Below, one piece after another: positions 36,497 through 44,731 of a stretch of DNA of 64,000 nt. The notes beneath the pieces are model-generated. The model saw only the letters and a program-made list of their open reading frames with translations. It ran no database searches and was not told where the DNA came from. Position numbers and translations under genes: made by a program. Numbering within the stretch: the stretch's first letter is position 1; every line of letters begins with the position of its first letter. This DNA comes from Halomicrobium katesii DSM 19301 (GTDB taxonomy: Archaea; Halobacteriota; Halobacteria; Halobacteriales; Haloarculaceae). Location of the stretch: positions 473,198 to 537,197 of the forward strand of contig NZ_KB905379.1 of NCBI RefSeq assembly GCF_000379085.1. The letters are read 5' to 3'.

Positions 36497-39400
36497 TCAG
36501 CTGCCGACTTCGATCTGTCCAGAGTCGACGTTGATTGGCGAGTCAGAGTCAGACGATTGTTCGACCGTCCCATCTTCGTGAACGAATAGTTCACCCGTCC
36601 AGTAGTCCTCGCGAGCCCCGTCGTCTTCAACCTCGATCGAGTAACTGTAGTAGCCTTCAGAGATCCCCATCGAGGAAGTGTCGAACGTAGCATACCCGGG
36701 GTACAGTGGCTTTATTTCCCCGTCTCCGACACTTACGGTAGTCGTGTCAGAGTGAGTAGTGCCGTCGGACTGGTTCGTGATTGTTAATTTGACATCACGG
36801 TCGTCTCCCAGTCCGCCACGATTGTTCAGTTTCACGGTCATCCGTGGCACTGACTTTCGTTCGATGAGTTCACTCTCGTTGTAGGTACTCAGCCCAACCT
36901 CAGTCTGATTGATCTTAACGTGCGATTCGTTGACGTATGCTCGCTGTGGGATCGCACGGTCGTCCTCAGTCGATACCGTATACCGGATGGTCCCATTGGT
37001 GTGTGTCGGAAGGTCAAGAGGGAGTGTGGTGTCGGCGTTGCCCGCCAGAGACACGCCAGATACTGTGTCGACGACCGTGTCGTTGCTACCAGTGACGTTG
37101 CGCAGTTCGACAGTTTGAGTGTCGCTTGTGGCGCCGACATTGGTGATCGTCGTCTCGATCCCGACCGTCTCACCCCGTTCAACAGCGGTTGCGTCGGGAG
37201 TGAACTGGGTGACTTGGAAGTGGGGCGATCGTGGCACACCGACGGTCAATTGTCCTGCCCGATTTTCCGTCGGCTCGTCTGCGACAGTTACGGTGTATCC
37301 GAAGGTCCCAGTCGATCCCGTGGGAACGTCGAAGGTTACGGTCGTCTTCTCACCGGGTTCGAGTTCTCCAGTCGATTCTGTCTCGACAGTCGTACCGCCG
37401 AATGCAAACTGGATGTCTGTCTCACCTTCCTGTCCCCCGGTGTTGTTGATGGTCGCTGTAATCGTCTCGGAGTCGCCGCGTCGAACGCTCGCCGGTGCGC
37501 TAAGATCGGTAATCTCGTAGGATGCCGGCGGCGAGAGAGTGCGGTTCTTCGACAGGACTTTGAACAGTACGAGGGCGTCGTTGTAGTCGGGATCGCCTGA
37601 CTGGCTTGCTTGCTCAATGGTCGCGTCTCGGTCGGAGAGTTCGTAAATCAGCACTCGTTCGCCGGGCGACAGGTCAAGGTGGCCGGTCTCGTTCAGGCGA
37701 CCCTGCAACATCTGCTTGACGTTGCGCTGGTAGTTTGCCGCCTGAGGTTCAAACTCCTCGCCGCCGCGGATGCTCTCTCCGTCCTTCCTTATGACGACTC
37801 TGTCGTCTTCGCCATTCCCGTTTATCGAAAGCCGTGTCCTCCCACGGTTGGCGCACTCTTTGCCGACGGCGTCTTGCTCGGTGTTACCCAACGTGATGAG
37901 GTCGGGGAACCGTACATCCGTGTACTGGTAATAACTACAGCGGTACGATGTTGCAGTCACGATTGCCCGATCGTCTTTCTCTAGGGTGGCTGTCTCGTTG
38001 TACGGGTTCTGACCGTTCAGAAGTTCCTGTTCGGCTTCAGGGTGATTCACATCGCCATCACCCGGCAGTGACTGCCAGAGATCACTCTCCGTTTGGCCGT
38101 TAATCAGGAGTGCCATTTCGACGGGATCGTTGATGATACCGTAACGCTGGTAGCCACGGTTTGTCTGGAAGCTGCCGAGACACGAGCTGTATCTGGGATT
38201 GCACCATTCTCTGTTGCTCCCTTCCAGTTCTGCTCCGAGGAGTCTGACGCTAACGTCTAGACGTTCGTTGGCGATGATCTGTCCGTCGTCGCTCTCGCCG
38301 ATGGGCTCTTGGGCCAATACCTCCAGATTCTGAGCGACGGTATTGTTGTCGGTCTCGACGGTGATTTCGTTGGCCTCTCCGAGGACGAACGTCGGTGACG
38401 CGACGTCGACAGTAGTACTAACTGTCACTACGTCGCCAGGATCGACGTGTCGGTTAGGTGCCGTCAAGATATCGCGCTCGGTCGAAATCCTGACAGGCTG
38501 TGTGTCATCTACACGGCCAGTATTCTTGATGTCTGCTTCGATGGTGACTTGATCACCTTTCACGACGGGATCGTCGGAGAAGCGCAGGGACGTGACGATG
38601 AAATTCGGGTACCGTGCCGGTCCGACAGTGAAACCGCCGGTCTGGACCATATCTCCCGTGTCGATTTTGTACTCGTAAGTCCCTGGTGTGGTGATTGTTC
38701 CCGAGGCGTTGACCGTCGCCTCGTCGCTGCTGTCAGCGATCGTGCCGTTGATGCTGACAGTTTGATCTTCGTCCGTGACGACATTCCCGTTAGTGTCGTT
38801 CCGGATCGTGAGGTTGATATCACGCGTGCCGTTGAGTTGACCAGTATTGCCAACCGTGGCATTGAGCCAGAAGGTGTTGCCAGCGCCCGCATGTTTCGGT
38901 GCGTCCGTATGACTGATGGTGAACGTCGGTCCCGTCCCCACAAAGACAGTTCCTTGCTCGGAAGTGCCATCGGTCTGGACCGTCCAGTCGTGGCTTCCGT
39001 CTGTAGTCGTCGACAGGGGGTAACTCAGAGTCTTCGTCTGGCCGGGATGGAGGCGCAACATTGTCGTATTCTCTGTCGACCCGTCGAACCCGTAGGCGAC
39101 TGCTCGCGTCCCGGTCATACTTCCGCGGTTCTCGACAGTCACATCAACTGTCAGGTCGTCGCCGACCTGTCCCTGTGACGGGGCTGAAACAGAAGTGATC
39201 TGGAACTCTGGCACGTGATTCCCAGACGTGAACTGAACTGCCCTGGATTCTGACTCGTCTTCCGTCTCGATCGTTGCGTCGTACGTCCCAGCGGTGACCG
39301 AACTCAAGTCGCTAGCAGGGACTTCGAACTTCATTCGCTTTGACTCACCACCGTTGAGCGAAACATCCCTCGAATCGGTCGAGACTTCGTTACCGCCCGG

Positions 39401-40339
39401 GTCTTCGAAGGTGAACGTCACCGTTTGCTCACTGCTCAGTCCACCCTCGTTCTGGACGGTGCCGTTGACGTACAGTGGGCCCGTATCACTGTATCGTTTC
39501 GTGGTCACGTTCCGAGCAGAGAATTCTGGCAGCGACACATCACCGAGTTCGAAGGTGATCGAAACGTTCTGGCGTGGACTCACTGAGTCGCTGGGTTGGA
39601 CATCGACACGGCGGTCATTAAAACGGTCCTCTGCGTAGCGTGCCCACCCGCCAGCGAACTGACTGTCATTGATGAACACAGTGGCGTTCTGAAGTCGTGC
39701 CGGCGCACACGTCAGACTGTACGACGTTGCACTGCTGATGTTCGACGGTGTGAGATTCGTGTACAGTAGTACCGAGAGTTCGTCATTGAGCGCGCGCTCG
39801 TCCGTAGCGTTGACTTGTGCAGTAATTTCGTTGGAGTCAGTGATGTTTCCAGACACACGCTGGAACTGGACGTTGAGGCTTCCGTCCTTGTACGTGAGTG
39901 CCGGCGGCGACTCCATCACTGTACTACCCTCTCTGGACTCCCAGACGCCCCCTCCTTCGTAGCCGACTACCGTGCCATCCTCCTCGTACTGCATTGATCC
40001 CAGTGGTTGTACACCTGTGTCACAGGTCGGATTATCGTTCAGTCGTATCCTATATGTCGTATCGTTGTTCGCCTTTACTGACCCCTGAACACTCTCTGGA
40101 ACCGCAACCGATCGTGATCCAGAGTTGCTCTCATTTCGTGGTACCGACTGGAACATCGAGTCGACCTGTTTGAACATGTCCGATACGACTTCCGCGTTCT
40201 GCTCGTTTTGAGTGTCCTGGATTGTCGTTTGACCCGCTGTAAGGATCAGTAACGCCCCCGTTATGGAAATTGCTACTAGCAGGATAACACCCACAAGATT
40301 CGAGACACCGCGTTCGTCCAGTTCGTATTGACCCCACAT
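36497..40339 (-). CDS. Giant pilin-like protein with CARDB-like repeats
   Basis: A 1280-residue exported protein. The N-terminus MWGQYELDERGVSNLVGVIL carries a class III prepilin signal (R-G) and one helix (to about residue 45). A Ser/Asn-rich region of some 200 residues follows. Then come about seven CARDB/Ig-like modules of 90-110 residues, each with a NTG or NRG turn (VENRGSM, VGNTGQL, IKNTGRV, INNTGGQ, ITNVGAT, LNNRGG). A cysteine-rich insert between the fourth and fifth modules (CNPRYSSCLG, CANRG) may bind or cross-link. Many N-x-S/T sites suggest glycosylation. The ATG at 40339 is chosen because a TATA-like TTTATTCTC lies about 40 nt upstream, too near for the earlier codon. It is convergent with the pilus operon and may be its adhesin. 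Confidence 0.8.
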   Translation of the reverse strand: MWGQYELDERGVSNLVGVILLVAISITGALLILTAGQTTIQDTQNEQNAEVVSDMFKQVDSMFQSVPRNESNSGSRSVAVPESVQGSVKANNDTTYRIRLNDNPTCDTGVQPLGSMQYEEDGTVVGYEGGGVWESREGSTVMESPPALTYKDGSLNVQFQRVSGNITDSNEITAQVNATDERALNDELSVLLYTNLTPSNISSATSYSLTCAPARLQNATVFINDSQFAGGWARYAEDRFNDRRVDVQPSDSVSPRQNVSITFELGDVSLPEFSARNVTTKRYSDTGPLYVNGTVQNEGGLSSEQTVTFTFEDPGGNEVSTDSRDVSLNGGESKRMKFEVPASDLSSVTAGTYDATIETEDESESRAVQFTSGNHVPEFQITSVSAPSQGQVGDDLTVDVTVENRGSMTGTRAVAYGFDGSTENTTMLRLHPGQTKTLSYPLSTTTDGSHDWTVQTDGTSEQGTVFVGTGPTFTISHTDAPKHAGAGNTFWLNATVGNTGQLNGTRDINLTIRNDTNGNVVTDEDQTVSINGTIADSSDEATVNASGTITTPGTYEYKIDTGDMVQTGGFTVGPARYPNFIVTSLRFSDDPVVKGDQVTIEADIKNTGRVDDTQPVRISTERDILTAPNRHVDPGDVVTVSTTVDVASPTFVLGEANEITVETDNNTVAQNLEVLAQEPIGESDDGQIIANERLDVSVRLLGAELEGSNREWCNPRYSSCLGSFQTNRGYQRYGIINDPVEMALLINGQTESDLWQSLPGDGDVNHPEAEQELLNGQNPYNETATLEKDDRAIVTATSYRCSYYQYTDVRFPDLITLGNTEQDAVGKECANRGRTRLSINGNGEDDRVVIRKDGESIRGGEEFEPQAANYQRNVKQMLQGRLNETGHLDLSPGERVLIYELSDRDATIEQASQSGDPDYNDALVLFKVLSKNRTLSPPASYEITDLSAPASVRRGDSETITATINNTGGQEGETDIQFAFGGTTVETESTGELEPGEKTTVTFDVPTGSTGTFGYTVTVADEPTENRAGQLTVGVPRSPHFQVTQFTPDATAVERGETVGIETTITNVGATSDTQTVELRNVTGSNDTVVDTVSGVSLAGNADTTLPLDLPTHTNGTIRYTVSTEDDRAIPQRAYVNESHVKINQTEVGLSTYNESELIERKSVPRMTVKLNNRGGLGDDRDVKLTITNQSDGTTHSDTTTVSVGDGEIKPLYPGYATFDTSSMGISEGYYSYSIEVEDDGAREDYWTGELFVHEDGTVEQSSDSDSPINVDSGQIEVGS

Positions 40340-40752
40340 ATTTTCCCAGTGATCGCTAGCACAGCATTGTATCATAGAGAATAAAAACCCACCGGATAGA
40401 TAGGATTAAATCTATCGGGTGGCATAGCTGTGCTCTCACAGAGTGATCACGGTACTTCCCAGATTGTCTCCGCAATATGCTCGCACTCTGGCTCGTGGAC
40501 GTCTCGGCCGGATCGCTCATGGCCAGCACCTTCCATTGGGGAGAGCCGGGCAATCGATATACTCGTCGACAGACGAGCCATACTAGCGACGGACTTCCCT
40601 TTCAGGAACCGCCAGACTGCGGGACCTCCGCTTGCTCTCCTTAGCATCTCCGTTTTCTGAAGGACCATTCGAAAACGCCAATCGCTCCGCTAAAGACGTT
40701 ATTTCAGCGAAAATGCGATTCAAGATGGCACCAGCATCCGTTTAGTTACAGA

Positions 40753-40899
40753 TGGACTCGCCGGGATTTGAACCAGAGGAAGACGGTCACCTCGCTGCGC
40801 TCGGCGCTGCGACTTCCAGGGGTTCAAATCCGGGCGTCGACGACGATTCGCGCCGCTCGCGGATTTTGCTCGCGATGCAGAATAGTGGACTCGCCGGGA
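40753..40899. repeat. tRNA T-arm-like fragments, possible attachment-site scar
   Basis: The 14-bp direct repeat TGGACTCGCCGGGA occurs at 40753-40766 and 40886-40899. On the minus strand the first reads GGTTCAAATCCCGGCGAGTCC, like a T-arm plus 3' acceptor half. A third T-loop-like GGTTCAAATCC lies at about 40820. No complete tRNA fits. They are plausible leftovers of integration at a tRNA 3' end. The stretch from 40340 to 41024 otherwise shows no gene I trust. Confidence 0.5.
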
Positions 40900-41024
40900 G
40901 AACCGATTTGAAGGTGTTTCGCACGGTCTTATCTGGCTGGCTGTTCTCGGTCCCTCTACCGAGGGCGTCGTGGTTGCTCATGGATTGGAGAGTTTCGAAT
41001 TCGATCGGTTGAACGGCTATACCC

Positions 41025-42032
41025 CTACGCATCGTCGAGAAAGTCTCGGCGTCGCTCCGCGCGTTCCCGCTCGGAGCGCTCGTCGTAGTGCTGCTCGAGG
41101 ACATCCGGGGTCGCGTTCGACCGGTCGGACACGACCTCCTCGGGAACGCCCTCCCGTAGCATCCGGGTGATGGCACCACGCCGGACGCTGTGGGGAGACC
41201 GCGACGAGGGGCACTGAGAACCTTGGTACGGTTCCAGTGCCTCGCACTCGTCCTCGTCACGGTCGTGAGGGCAGTCACGACCGACAATACACGGACGAGA
41301 GAGTCGATAGATCGTGTTCCGAATCGTCGCGTTCGCGATCCGGCCGAACCGCGTCGTGATCAGCGGCGATCGTCCGGCATCATCCGTCGTATCCTCACGG
41401 TTGTATTCGATGAAGTCGTCGATCGCCTCGCCGTAGTGTTCGCCGACGACTATCGAGCGCTCCGCGGCGGTCCCGTTCTTGAGCGGCGTGTCAGAATCCG
41501 GGTCGTGGCGAACCTTCAGGAGCAGCGCTTCACTGTCCCAGTCCGAGACGTCCATCGAGCGGAGTGTCCCGATCCGAATACCAGTGTGCCAGAGGATCGC
41601 CATGATGACGTGATCCCGACTCGCGTACCGGAACTTCTCGCAGAACTCCAGGATCCGCTCGGCGCGGTCCTCTTCGAGCTGGACGCTCCGGGACTCGTCT
41701 TCGGCGTCGACGTCCGGGAGCACGACCTTCTCGCGCATCCCTTGCTCGACGGCGTCGATCGTCGCGCAGAACTCCAGAAACACGCGTAGCGTCGCGAGGT
41801 TACTCTTGAGAGTCAGCGTCGTCAGATCCTCACCACGCCAGACGCGGTACGCGTGGAGATCGCGACCCGTGAGTTCGTTCAGGTCGTCGATGTCCTCGAT
41901 CTCGCAGAACTCGACGAACGTGTCGAGTCGGTACTTGTGATTCTGGATCGACTTCTTGGACAGCTCGTGCTTGCGATGTTCGAGATACATCTCCACCGCT
42001 TTGCGCGGCGAGATCGGCTCCAGATCGGTCAC
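41025..42032 (-). CDS. Tyrosine recombinase/integrase (XerC/D-like)
   Basis: A 335-residue integrase. Residues 1-105 form a SAM-like core-binding domain (AVEMYLEHRKHELSKKSIQN). The catalytic domain has the first arginine in LWHTGIRIGTLRSMD, H-x-x-R in SPHSVRRGAITRML and the nucleophile tyrosine in VLEQHYDERS. A CxxD/CEALE zinc-like insertion (CIVGRDCPHDRDEDECEAL) is typical of haloarchaeal integrases. The start is a GTG that overlaps a 20-codon frame by 3 nt. It probably integrates or excises the element at the tRNA-like sequences on either side. Confidence 0.9.
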   Translation of the reverse strand: MTDLEPISPRKAVEMYLEHRKHELSKKSIQNHKYRLDTFVEFCEIEDIDDLNELTGRDLHAYRVWRGEDLTTLTLKSNLATLRVFLEFCATIDAVEQGMREKVVLPDVDAEDESRSVQLEEDRAERILEFCEKFRYASRDHVIMAILWHTGIRIGTLRSMDVSDWDSEALLLKVRHDPDSDTPLKNGTAAERSIVVGEHYGEAIDDFIEYNREDTTDDAGRSPLITTRFGRIANATIRNTIYRLSRPCIVGRDCPHDRDEDECEALEPYQGSQCPSSRSPHSVRRGAITRMLREGVPEEVVSDRSNATPDVLEQHYDERSERERAERRRDFLDDA

Positions 42033-42091
42033 TCGCCGTCACCTCTGCCGGGTCCGAAACTACCAACGTGGTCGTCTGTGTTGTCGTACAT
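42029..42091 (-). CDS. 20-codon leader frame coupled to the integrase
   Basis: M-Y-D-N-T-D-D-H-V-G-S-F-G-P-G-R-G-D-G-E is encoded directly before the integrase, and its TGA overlaps the integrase GTG (GTGA). Haloarchaeal genes are often coupled this way, and a short frame could set the integrase level. A strong hairpin lies just upstream. No homologue is known to me. Confidence 0.4.
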   Translation of the reverse strand: MYDNTDDHVGSFGPGRGDGE

Positions 42092-42105
42092 GGGTCTCTG
42101 TTGGT

Positions 42106-42149
42106 GACAGCGGCCGCGCCCGGGTTCCAAGCGAGACGCGGCCGCTGTC
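42106..42149. promoter_or_regulatory. Strong GC hairpin upstream of the integrase
   Basis: A perfect 13-bp inverted repeat, GACAGCGGCCGCG at 42106-42118 and its complement at 42137-42149, with an 18-nt loop. It could be an operator, a recombination arm site or a stem in the integrase leader mRNA. Confidence 0.6.
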
Positions 42150-42151
42150 GA

Positions 42152-42177
42152 GAGACCTCCGGGGACTCGAACCCCGG
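42152..42177 (-). other. tRNA T-arm-like sequence, possible att site
   Basis: On the minus strand CCGGGGTTCGAGTCCCCGG (42159-42177) is a perfect 5-bp-plus T-stem and T-loop, followed by AGGTCTC, like an acceptor 3' strand. The matching 5' half (GAGACCT) is not found upstream, so this is not a whole tRNA. Its place beside the integrase suggests attP or a tRNA-derived core. Confidence 0.45.
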
Positions 42178-42219
42178 TCCACACACCTGCAGGCCCACTC
42201 CGCGAGTGTATTTTCCGCG

Positions 42220-42774
42220 CTATACGTCGCCGCTGTGTCGCCTCTCGTGGAACTGAAGCAGGAGTGCGCCCAGATCGTCCAGTTCCTCGTCGACGCGGTC
42301 GGGATCCCCGTCCTCGTCGCGAGCTTCCAGGTGGGCCTGGGTCAGCTCGCCGAGTTCCTCCTGGATCGCCAGCAGTAGCGTGACCTCATCCTGGAGGCCC
42401 CACTCCTCGATGTTCCGGTCGGCCTGCGCAATCCAGCGGTCGAACACGGCCGAGGACGCCTCCGGTTCCTCAGAACCACCGTCGGCCCGAATCTGTGGAT
42501 CGACGTCGACGGTCAGAGTCACTGGATCCGCTCCCTGTGGCTTGATCTTCACACGCTGGGGAGCGAGGTCGGGATTCTTGGCGTCCCGCATTTCGTCGGG
42601 ATCACCGAACTGGTCCGCGCGGATCATGCCGTAGTAGGCCTCCAGCGGACGACTTCCGAAGTGCTGAATCGTCGACCACGGGGTCCGAAAGACGATCTGG
42701 GCGTCGAACTCCCGCAGGTCCTCCGGGATGAACAGCCCCCGCTCGTCGTCGACGTGGGTCTCACGGTCAGTCAT
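42220..42774 (-). CDS. MazG-like nucleotide pyrophosphatase domain protein
   Basis: A 184-residue protein. The first 120 residues are of unknown type (FRTPWSTIQHFGSRPLEAYY). The C-terminal part LLLAIQEELGELTQAHLEA...VDEELDDLGALLLQFHER has the E-E-x-x-E ... E-x-x-D pattern of all-alpha NTP pyrophosphatases (MazG/dUTPase-like), which remove unwanted nucleotides. Such genes are common in viruses and plasmids. It is the last gene of the overlapping operon, sharing 8 nt with the gene before. Confidence 0.6.
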   Translation of the reverse strand: MTDRETHVDDERGLFIPEDLREFDAQIVFRTPWSTIQHFGSRPLEAYYGMIRADQFGDPDEMRDAKNPDLAPQRVKIKPQGADPVTLTVDVDPQIRADGGSEEPEASSAVFDRWIAQADRNIEEWGLQDEVTLLLAIQEELGELTQAHLEARDEDGDPDRVDEELDDLGALLLQFHERRHSGDV

Positions 42775-43066
42775 CGCGGACCCCCAGCGCTTCGAGCGCG
42801 GCGCGAAGGCCGTTCTTGTCGGCCCCGTTCACTGCGTGGACGACCTGCCGGGCCAGCCGTTCCTCTTCGGCGTCGTGCTGCTCGGCGAAGGGCCAGGGGA
42901 CGCCGCGCGTCTCGATCCAGAGGTCGTACATCGCCTGTTCGTCCAGGGCGATCTCGACGCGTCCCTCGGACTCGGTGGTCACCGCCAGGATCCACGGGCC
43001 GTCGGTCCCGGCCGGGCCGTAGGAGATCGCCGGGCGATCGTCGGCGACGCGGTAGTAGTCGATCAC
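42767..43066 (-). CDS. Hypothetical operon protein
   Basis: A 99-residue protein with GTG start, rich in acidic residues. Residues 1-55 (VIDYYRVADDRPAISYGPAG, WILAVTTESEGRVEIALDE) look beta-rich; the second half is helical (LARQVVHAVNGADKNGLRAAL). No family is known to me. It overlaps both neighbours. Confidence 0.6.
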   Translation of the reverse strand: MIDYYRVADDRPAISYGPAGTDGPWILAVTTESEGRVEIALDEQAMYDLWIETRGVPWPFAEQHDAEEERLARQVVHAVNGADKNGLRAALEALGVRDD

Positions 43067-43236
43067 CGTCGGTCACCCCAGAAGCAGCCCATACAGAGGT
43101 CGTGGGACGCGACGTAGTATCGCGGCTCGACGCGGTCGCCACAACGGGTGCAGAGCCGCGTGTCGGCGAACGTCTCGAAATCGTCGGGCAGTCCGTCAGC
43201 GCCGAGACTCACGGTCCGGTGGTGCTCACTCGCCAT
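43063..43236 (-). CDS. Small zinc-finger protein
   Basis: A 57-residue protein: MASEHHRTVSLGADGLPDDF, then CTRCGD about residues 29-34 and CMGCF at 48-52, a four-cysteine zinc site. It overlaps the J-domain gene by 11 nt and the next gene by 4 nt. It may bind nucleic acid or a partner protein; this is inferred from its type. Confidence 0.65.
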   Translation of the reverse strand: MASEHHRTVSLGADGLPDDFETFADTRLCTRCGDRVEPRYYVASHDLCMGCFWGDRR

Positions 43237-43804
43237 CGGTCAGTACCTCCTTCGCCTGGCGAACCTCGCGCAGTTCGGCCTCGCTGCCGCCCTGGTCGGG
43301 ATGCGCTTCTTTGACGCGCTCACGGTAGGCGCGCTTCACCGTGGCCGGGTCCGCGTCGGCGTCGACGCCCAGTACCGTGTGCGCGGCTCGTTCGGTGACG
43401 ATCGCGTCCTCGTCGCCGCTGGGGAGGCGTGCGTTGGCGAACTCGCTCGCGCCGGAGACGACCGGTCGTCCCTCCATCTTGCGCTTCTCGCGAAGGTAGA
43501 GCCCGACCGCCCGGACGTTGCTGAGAAAACGCACGTAGCGATCGCAGGCCAGCGCGAACTGGTCGCCGTCCATCGTCCACCGGAGGACGAAGCCGGAGTC
43601 GTCGGGGTTCGCGTTGGCGTAGGGACGACTATCGCGCTTGCGCTCCTTGGCGTCGAACTCGAAGTGGTAGTCGTCGACGCCGATGCGGTCGAGCTCGTTC
43701 ACCAGCTCGTCGAACGCGCGGGTCAGCCCGACCCGGAAGTCGTTCTTGCGCTTGCGGTCCCGTTTGGGGGTGCGTTCGAAGTCCGGCGGCCAGTCGAGGC
43801 TCAT
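43226..43804 (-). CDS. J-domain (DnaJ-like) protein
   Basis: A 192-residue protein. The C-terminal 60 residues, HTVLGVDADADPATVKRAYR through EAHPDQGGSEAELREVRQAK, are a J domain with the HPD motif that stimulates Hsp70 ATPases. The N-terminal 130 residues (DELVNELDRIGVDDYHFEF) are of unknown fold. A J-domain protein in a plasmid or virus operon suggests recruitment of host DnaK, e.g. for replication. It overlaps its neighbours by 4 and 11 nt. Confidence 0.8.
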   Translation of the reverse strand: MSLDWPPDFERTPKRDRKRKNDFRVGLTRAFDELVNELDRIGVDDYHFEFDAKERKRDSRPYANANPDDSGFVLRWTMDGDQFALACDRYVRFLSNVRAVGLYLREKRKMEGRPVVSGASEFANARLPSGDEDAIVTERAAHTVLGVDADADPATVKRAYRERVKEAHPDQGGSEAELREVRQAKEVLTDGE

Positions 43805-44007
43805 CGCAGCACCTCCCGGCGCTCGATCGTGACCGCGCTGACGTGGTCCTCACGGCGGAACTGCTCGTAGTAGTCCTCGACGGTCGGGAAGTCGGCCGTC
43901 CACTCGCTGAAGTGGGTCAGCTCGCCGACCGCGTAGCGGAGCCGCCACTGACACTCCTCGACCGTCGGGCCGCTGTGTGCGCCGTCACGGGCGTCGGCCT
44001 CGCTCAT
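43801..44007 (-). CDS. Small hypothetical operon protein
   Basis: A 68-residue acidic protein with VEECQWRLRYAVGELTHFSE and a C-terminal FRREDHVSAVTIERREVLR. No family is recognised. It overlaps the PadR-like gene before it and the J-domain gene after it by 4 nt each, so it is a genuine member of the operon. Confidence 0.55.
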   Translation of the reverse strand: MSEADARDGAHSGPTVEECQWRLRYAVGELTHFSEWTADFPTVEDYYEQFRREDHVSAVTIERREVLR

Positions 44008-44348
44008 CGCCCATCGCCCCCGTCGGCGCGGGCCTGCGGCTCAGCGCTCGACTCGCGGCCGCAGATCGCCGCCACGCGGTCGGCGTGGGTATCGATCGCT
44101 CCGCGGCCCGCGTCGGTCAGCCGGTAGGCGTTCGTCCGGTCGTCGACGGCCTCGGTCTCGATCAGGCCCGCCTCCTCCAGCGTGTTGAGGTTCTGGTACA
44201 GCCGGCTGTGGTTCACGGGGTCGCTGTAGCGCTCGCCCAGCCACGCCCTGATGGCGAGCCCGTAGGGAAGCTCGTCGTCGGCGTCGAGGGCGGCGATGGC
44301 GTGCAGGAGATCGCGCTGGAACCCCGTGCGGTCGAACCACGTCGTCAT
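44004..44348 (-). CDS. PadR-like winged-helix regulator, copy 1
   Basis: A 114-residue regulator. GFQRDLLHAIAALDADDELP, then YGLAIRAWLGE, and the helix-turn-helix NHSRLYQNLNTLEEAGLIET match the PadR pattern. The wing is RTNAYRLTDAG. It is the first gene of the overlapping operon and is nearly identical in its N-terminal 90 residues to the protein at 47043-47378. Its upstream region carries the two-part repeat shared by three loci, which makes self-control or control of the other two loci likely. Confidence 0.8.
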   Translation of the reverse strand: MTTWFDRTGFQRDLLHAIAALDADDELPYGLAIRAWLGERYSDPVNHSRLYQNLNTLEEAGLIETEAVDDRTNAYRLTDAGRGAIDTHADRVAAICGRESSAEPQARADGGDGR

Positions 44349-44425
44349 GCTGCCCCTCCTGTTTCTTGCATACCAGGAGCCTGAACGAGGACGCTTGAAG
44401 GGCTGCGGCGGGCGGGTGACCGAAT
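44128..44425. repeat. Direct repeat copy 1 (partner 47158-47455)
   Basis: Coding and promoter DNA of the PadR-like gene matches the second copy without gaps at a constant offset of 3030 bp. The match is near-perfect over 44170-44425 and fades in the 3' part of the gene. It flanks, with the partner copy, the winged-helix and PIN toxin region. Confidence 0.7.
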
Positions 44426-44521
44426 AGGGGGTTTGTGATGGTCGAATCCGGGGAGCGCCGTTTTACGGTCGGTATTCAGCCGTCCTAGCGGTGACTGAAT
44501 CGTGACCGAATGTGATCGAAT
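44402..44521. promoter_or_regulatory. Two-part repeat promoter, locus 1
   Basis: The proximal part GCTGCGGCGGGCGGGTGAC plus CGAAT is at 44402-44425, 54 nt from the start of the gene at 44348. The distal part at 44491-44521 is three near-tandem units, GTGACTGAAT-C-GTGACCGAAT-GTGATCGAAT. The parts are 89 bp apart. The same design occurs at 47432-47551 and 56949-57066. Confidence 0.75.
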
Positions 44522-44630
44522 TGGGTTCGATCTGGGCGATTGCGGCGTCGTTTGTGGTCGATACGTCGTCTGTCGGACGGGGTCTTGAAGTACCCCGCGC
44601 GAATCTTTCAACATGGCTTGCGTGCCTTGA

Positions 44631-44731
44631 TCACGGAAGCCCACGCGGACCCGCTGGCTCCAACAGCGGGGTCCGCAGATTCTCAGAGTGGACCCGACGA
44701 CCAGCGACGGGTCCGCGAAGTGCTTCCGTGA
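44631..44731. repeat. 101-bp inverted-repeat element
   Basis: The ends 44631-44657 and 44704-44731 are imperfect inverted repeats (TCACGGAAGC at both tips). Inside, 44645-44676 forms a smaller hairpin (GCGGACCC...GGGTCCGC). It stops one base before the operator palindrome at 44732. It could be a miniature element or a transcription end for the minus-strand side. Confidence 0.55.

Noticed and set aside
40447-40668. A 73-codon minus-strand frame
   Set aside because: Part of it (GHERSGRDVHEPECEHIAE) looks protein-like, but the frame is shared by equal-quality frames on both strands, has no promoter, and shows no family pattern.
40753-40899. A complete tRNA gene at the left border
   Set aside because: Only T-arm and acceptor-like parts are present; no D-arm, anticodon arm or matching 5' acceptor strand can be placed within 100 bp on either strand.
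42152-42240. A tRNA gene on the minus strand before the integrase
   Set aside because: The T-stem is perfect, but the 5' acceptor strand GAGACCT is missing upstream, and the hairpins present (CACTC-GCG-GAGTG) do not fit a cloverleaf.
44402-44521. A CRISPR array
   Set aside because: Units are about 10 bp, degenerate and directly adjacent, with no regular spacers; no cas genes are in the window.
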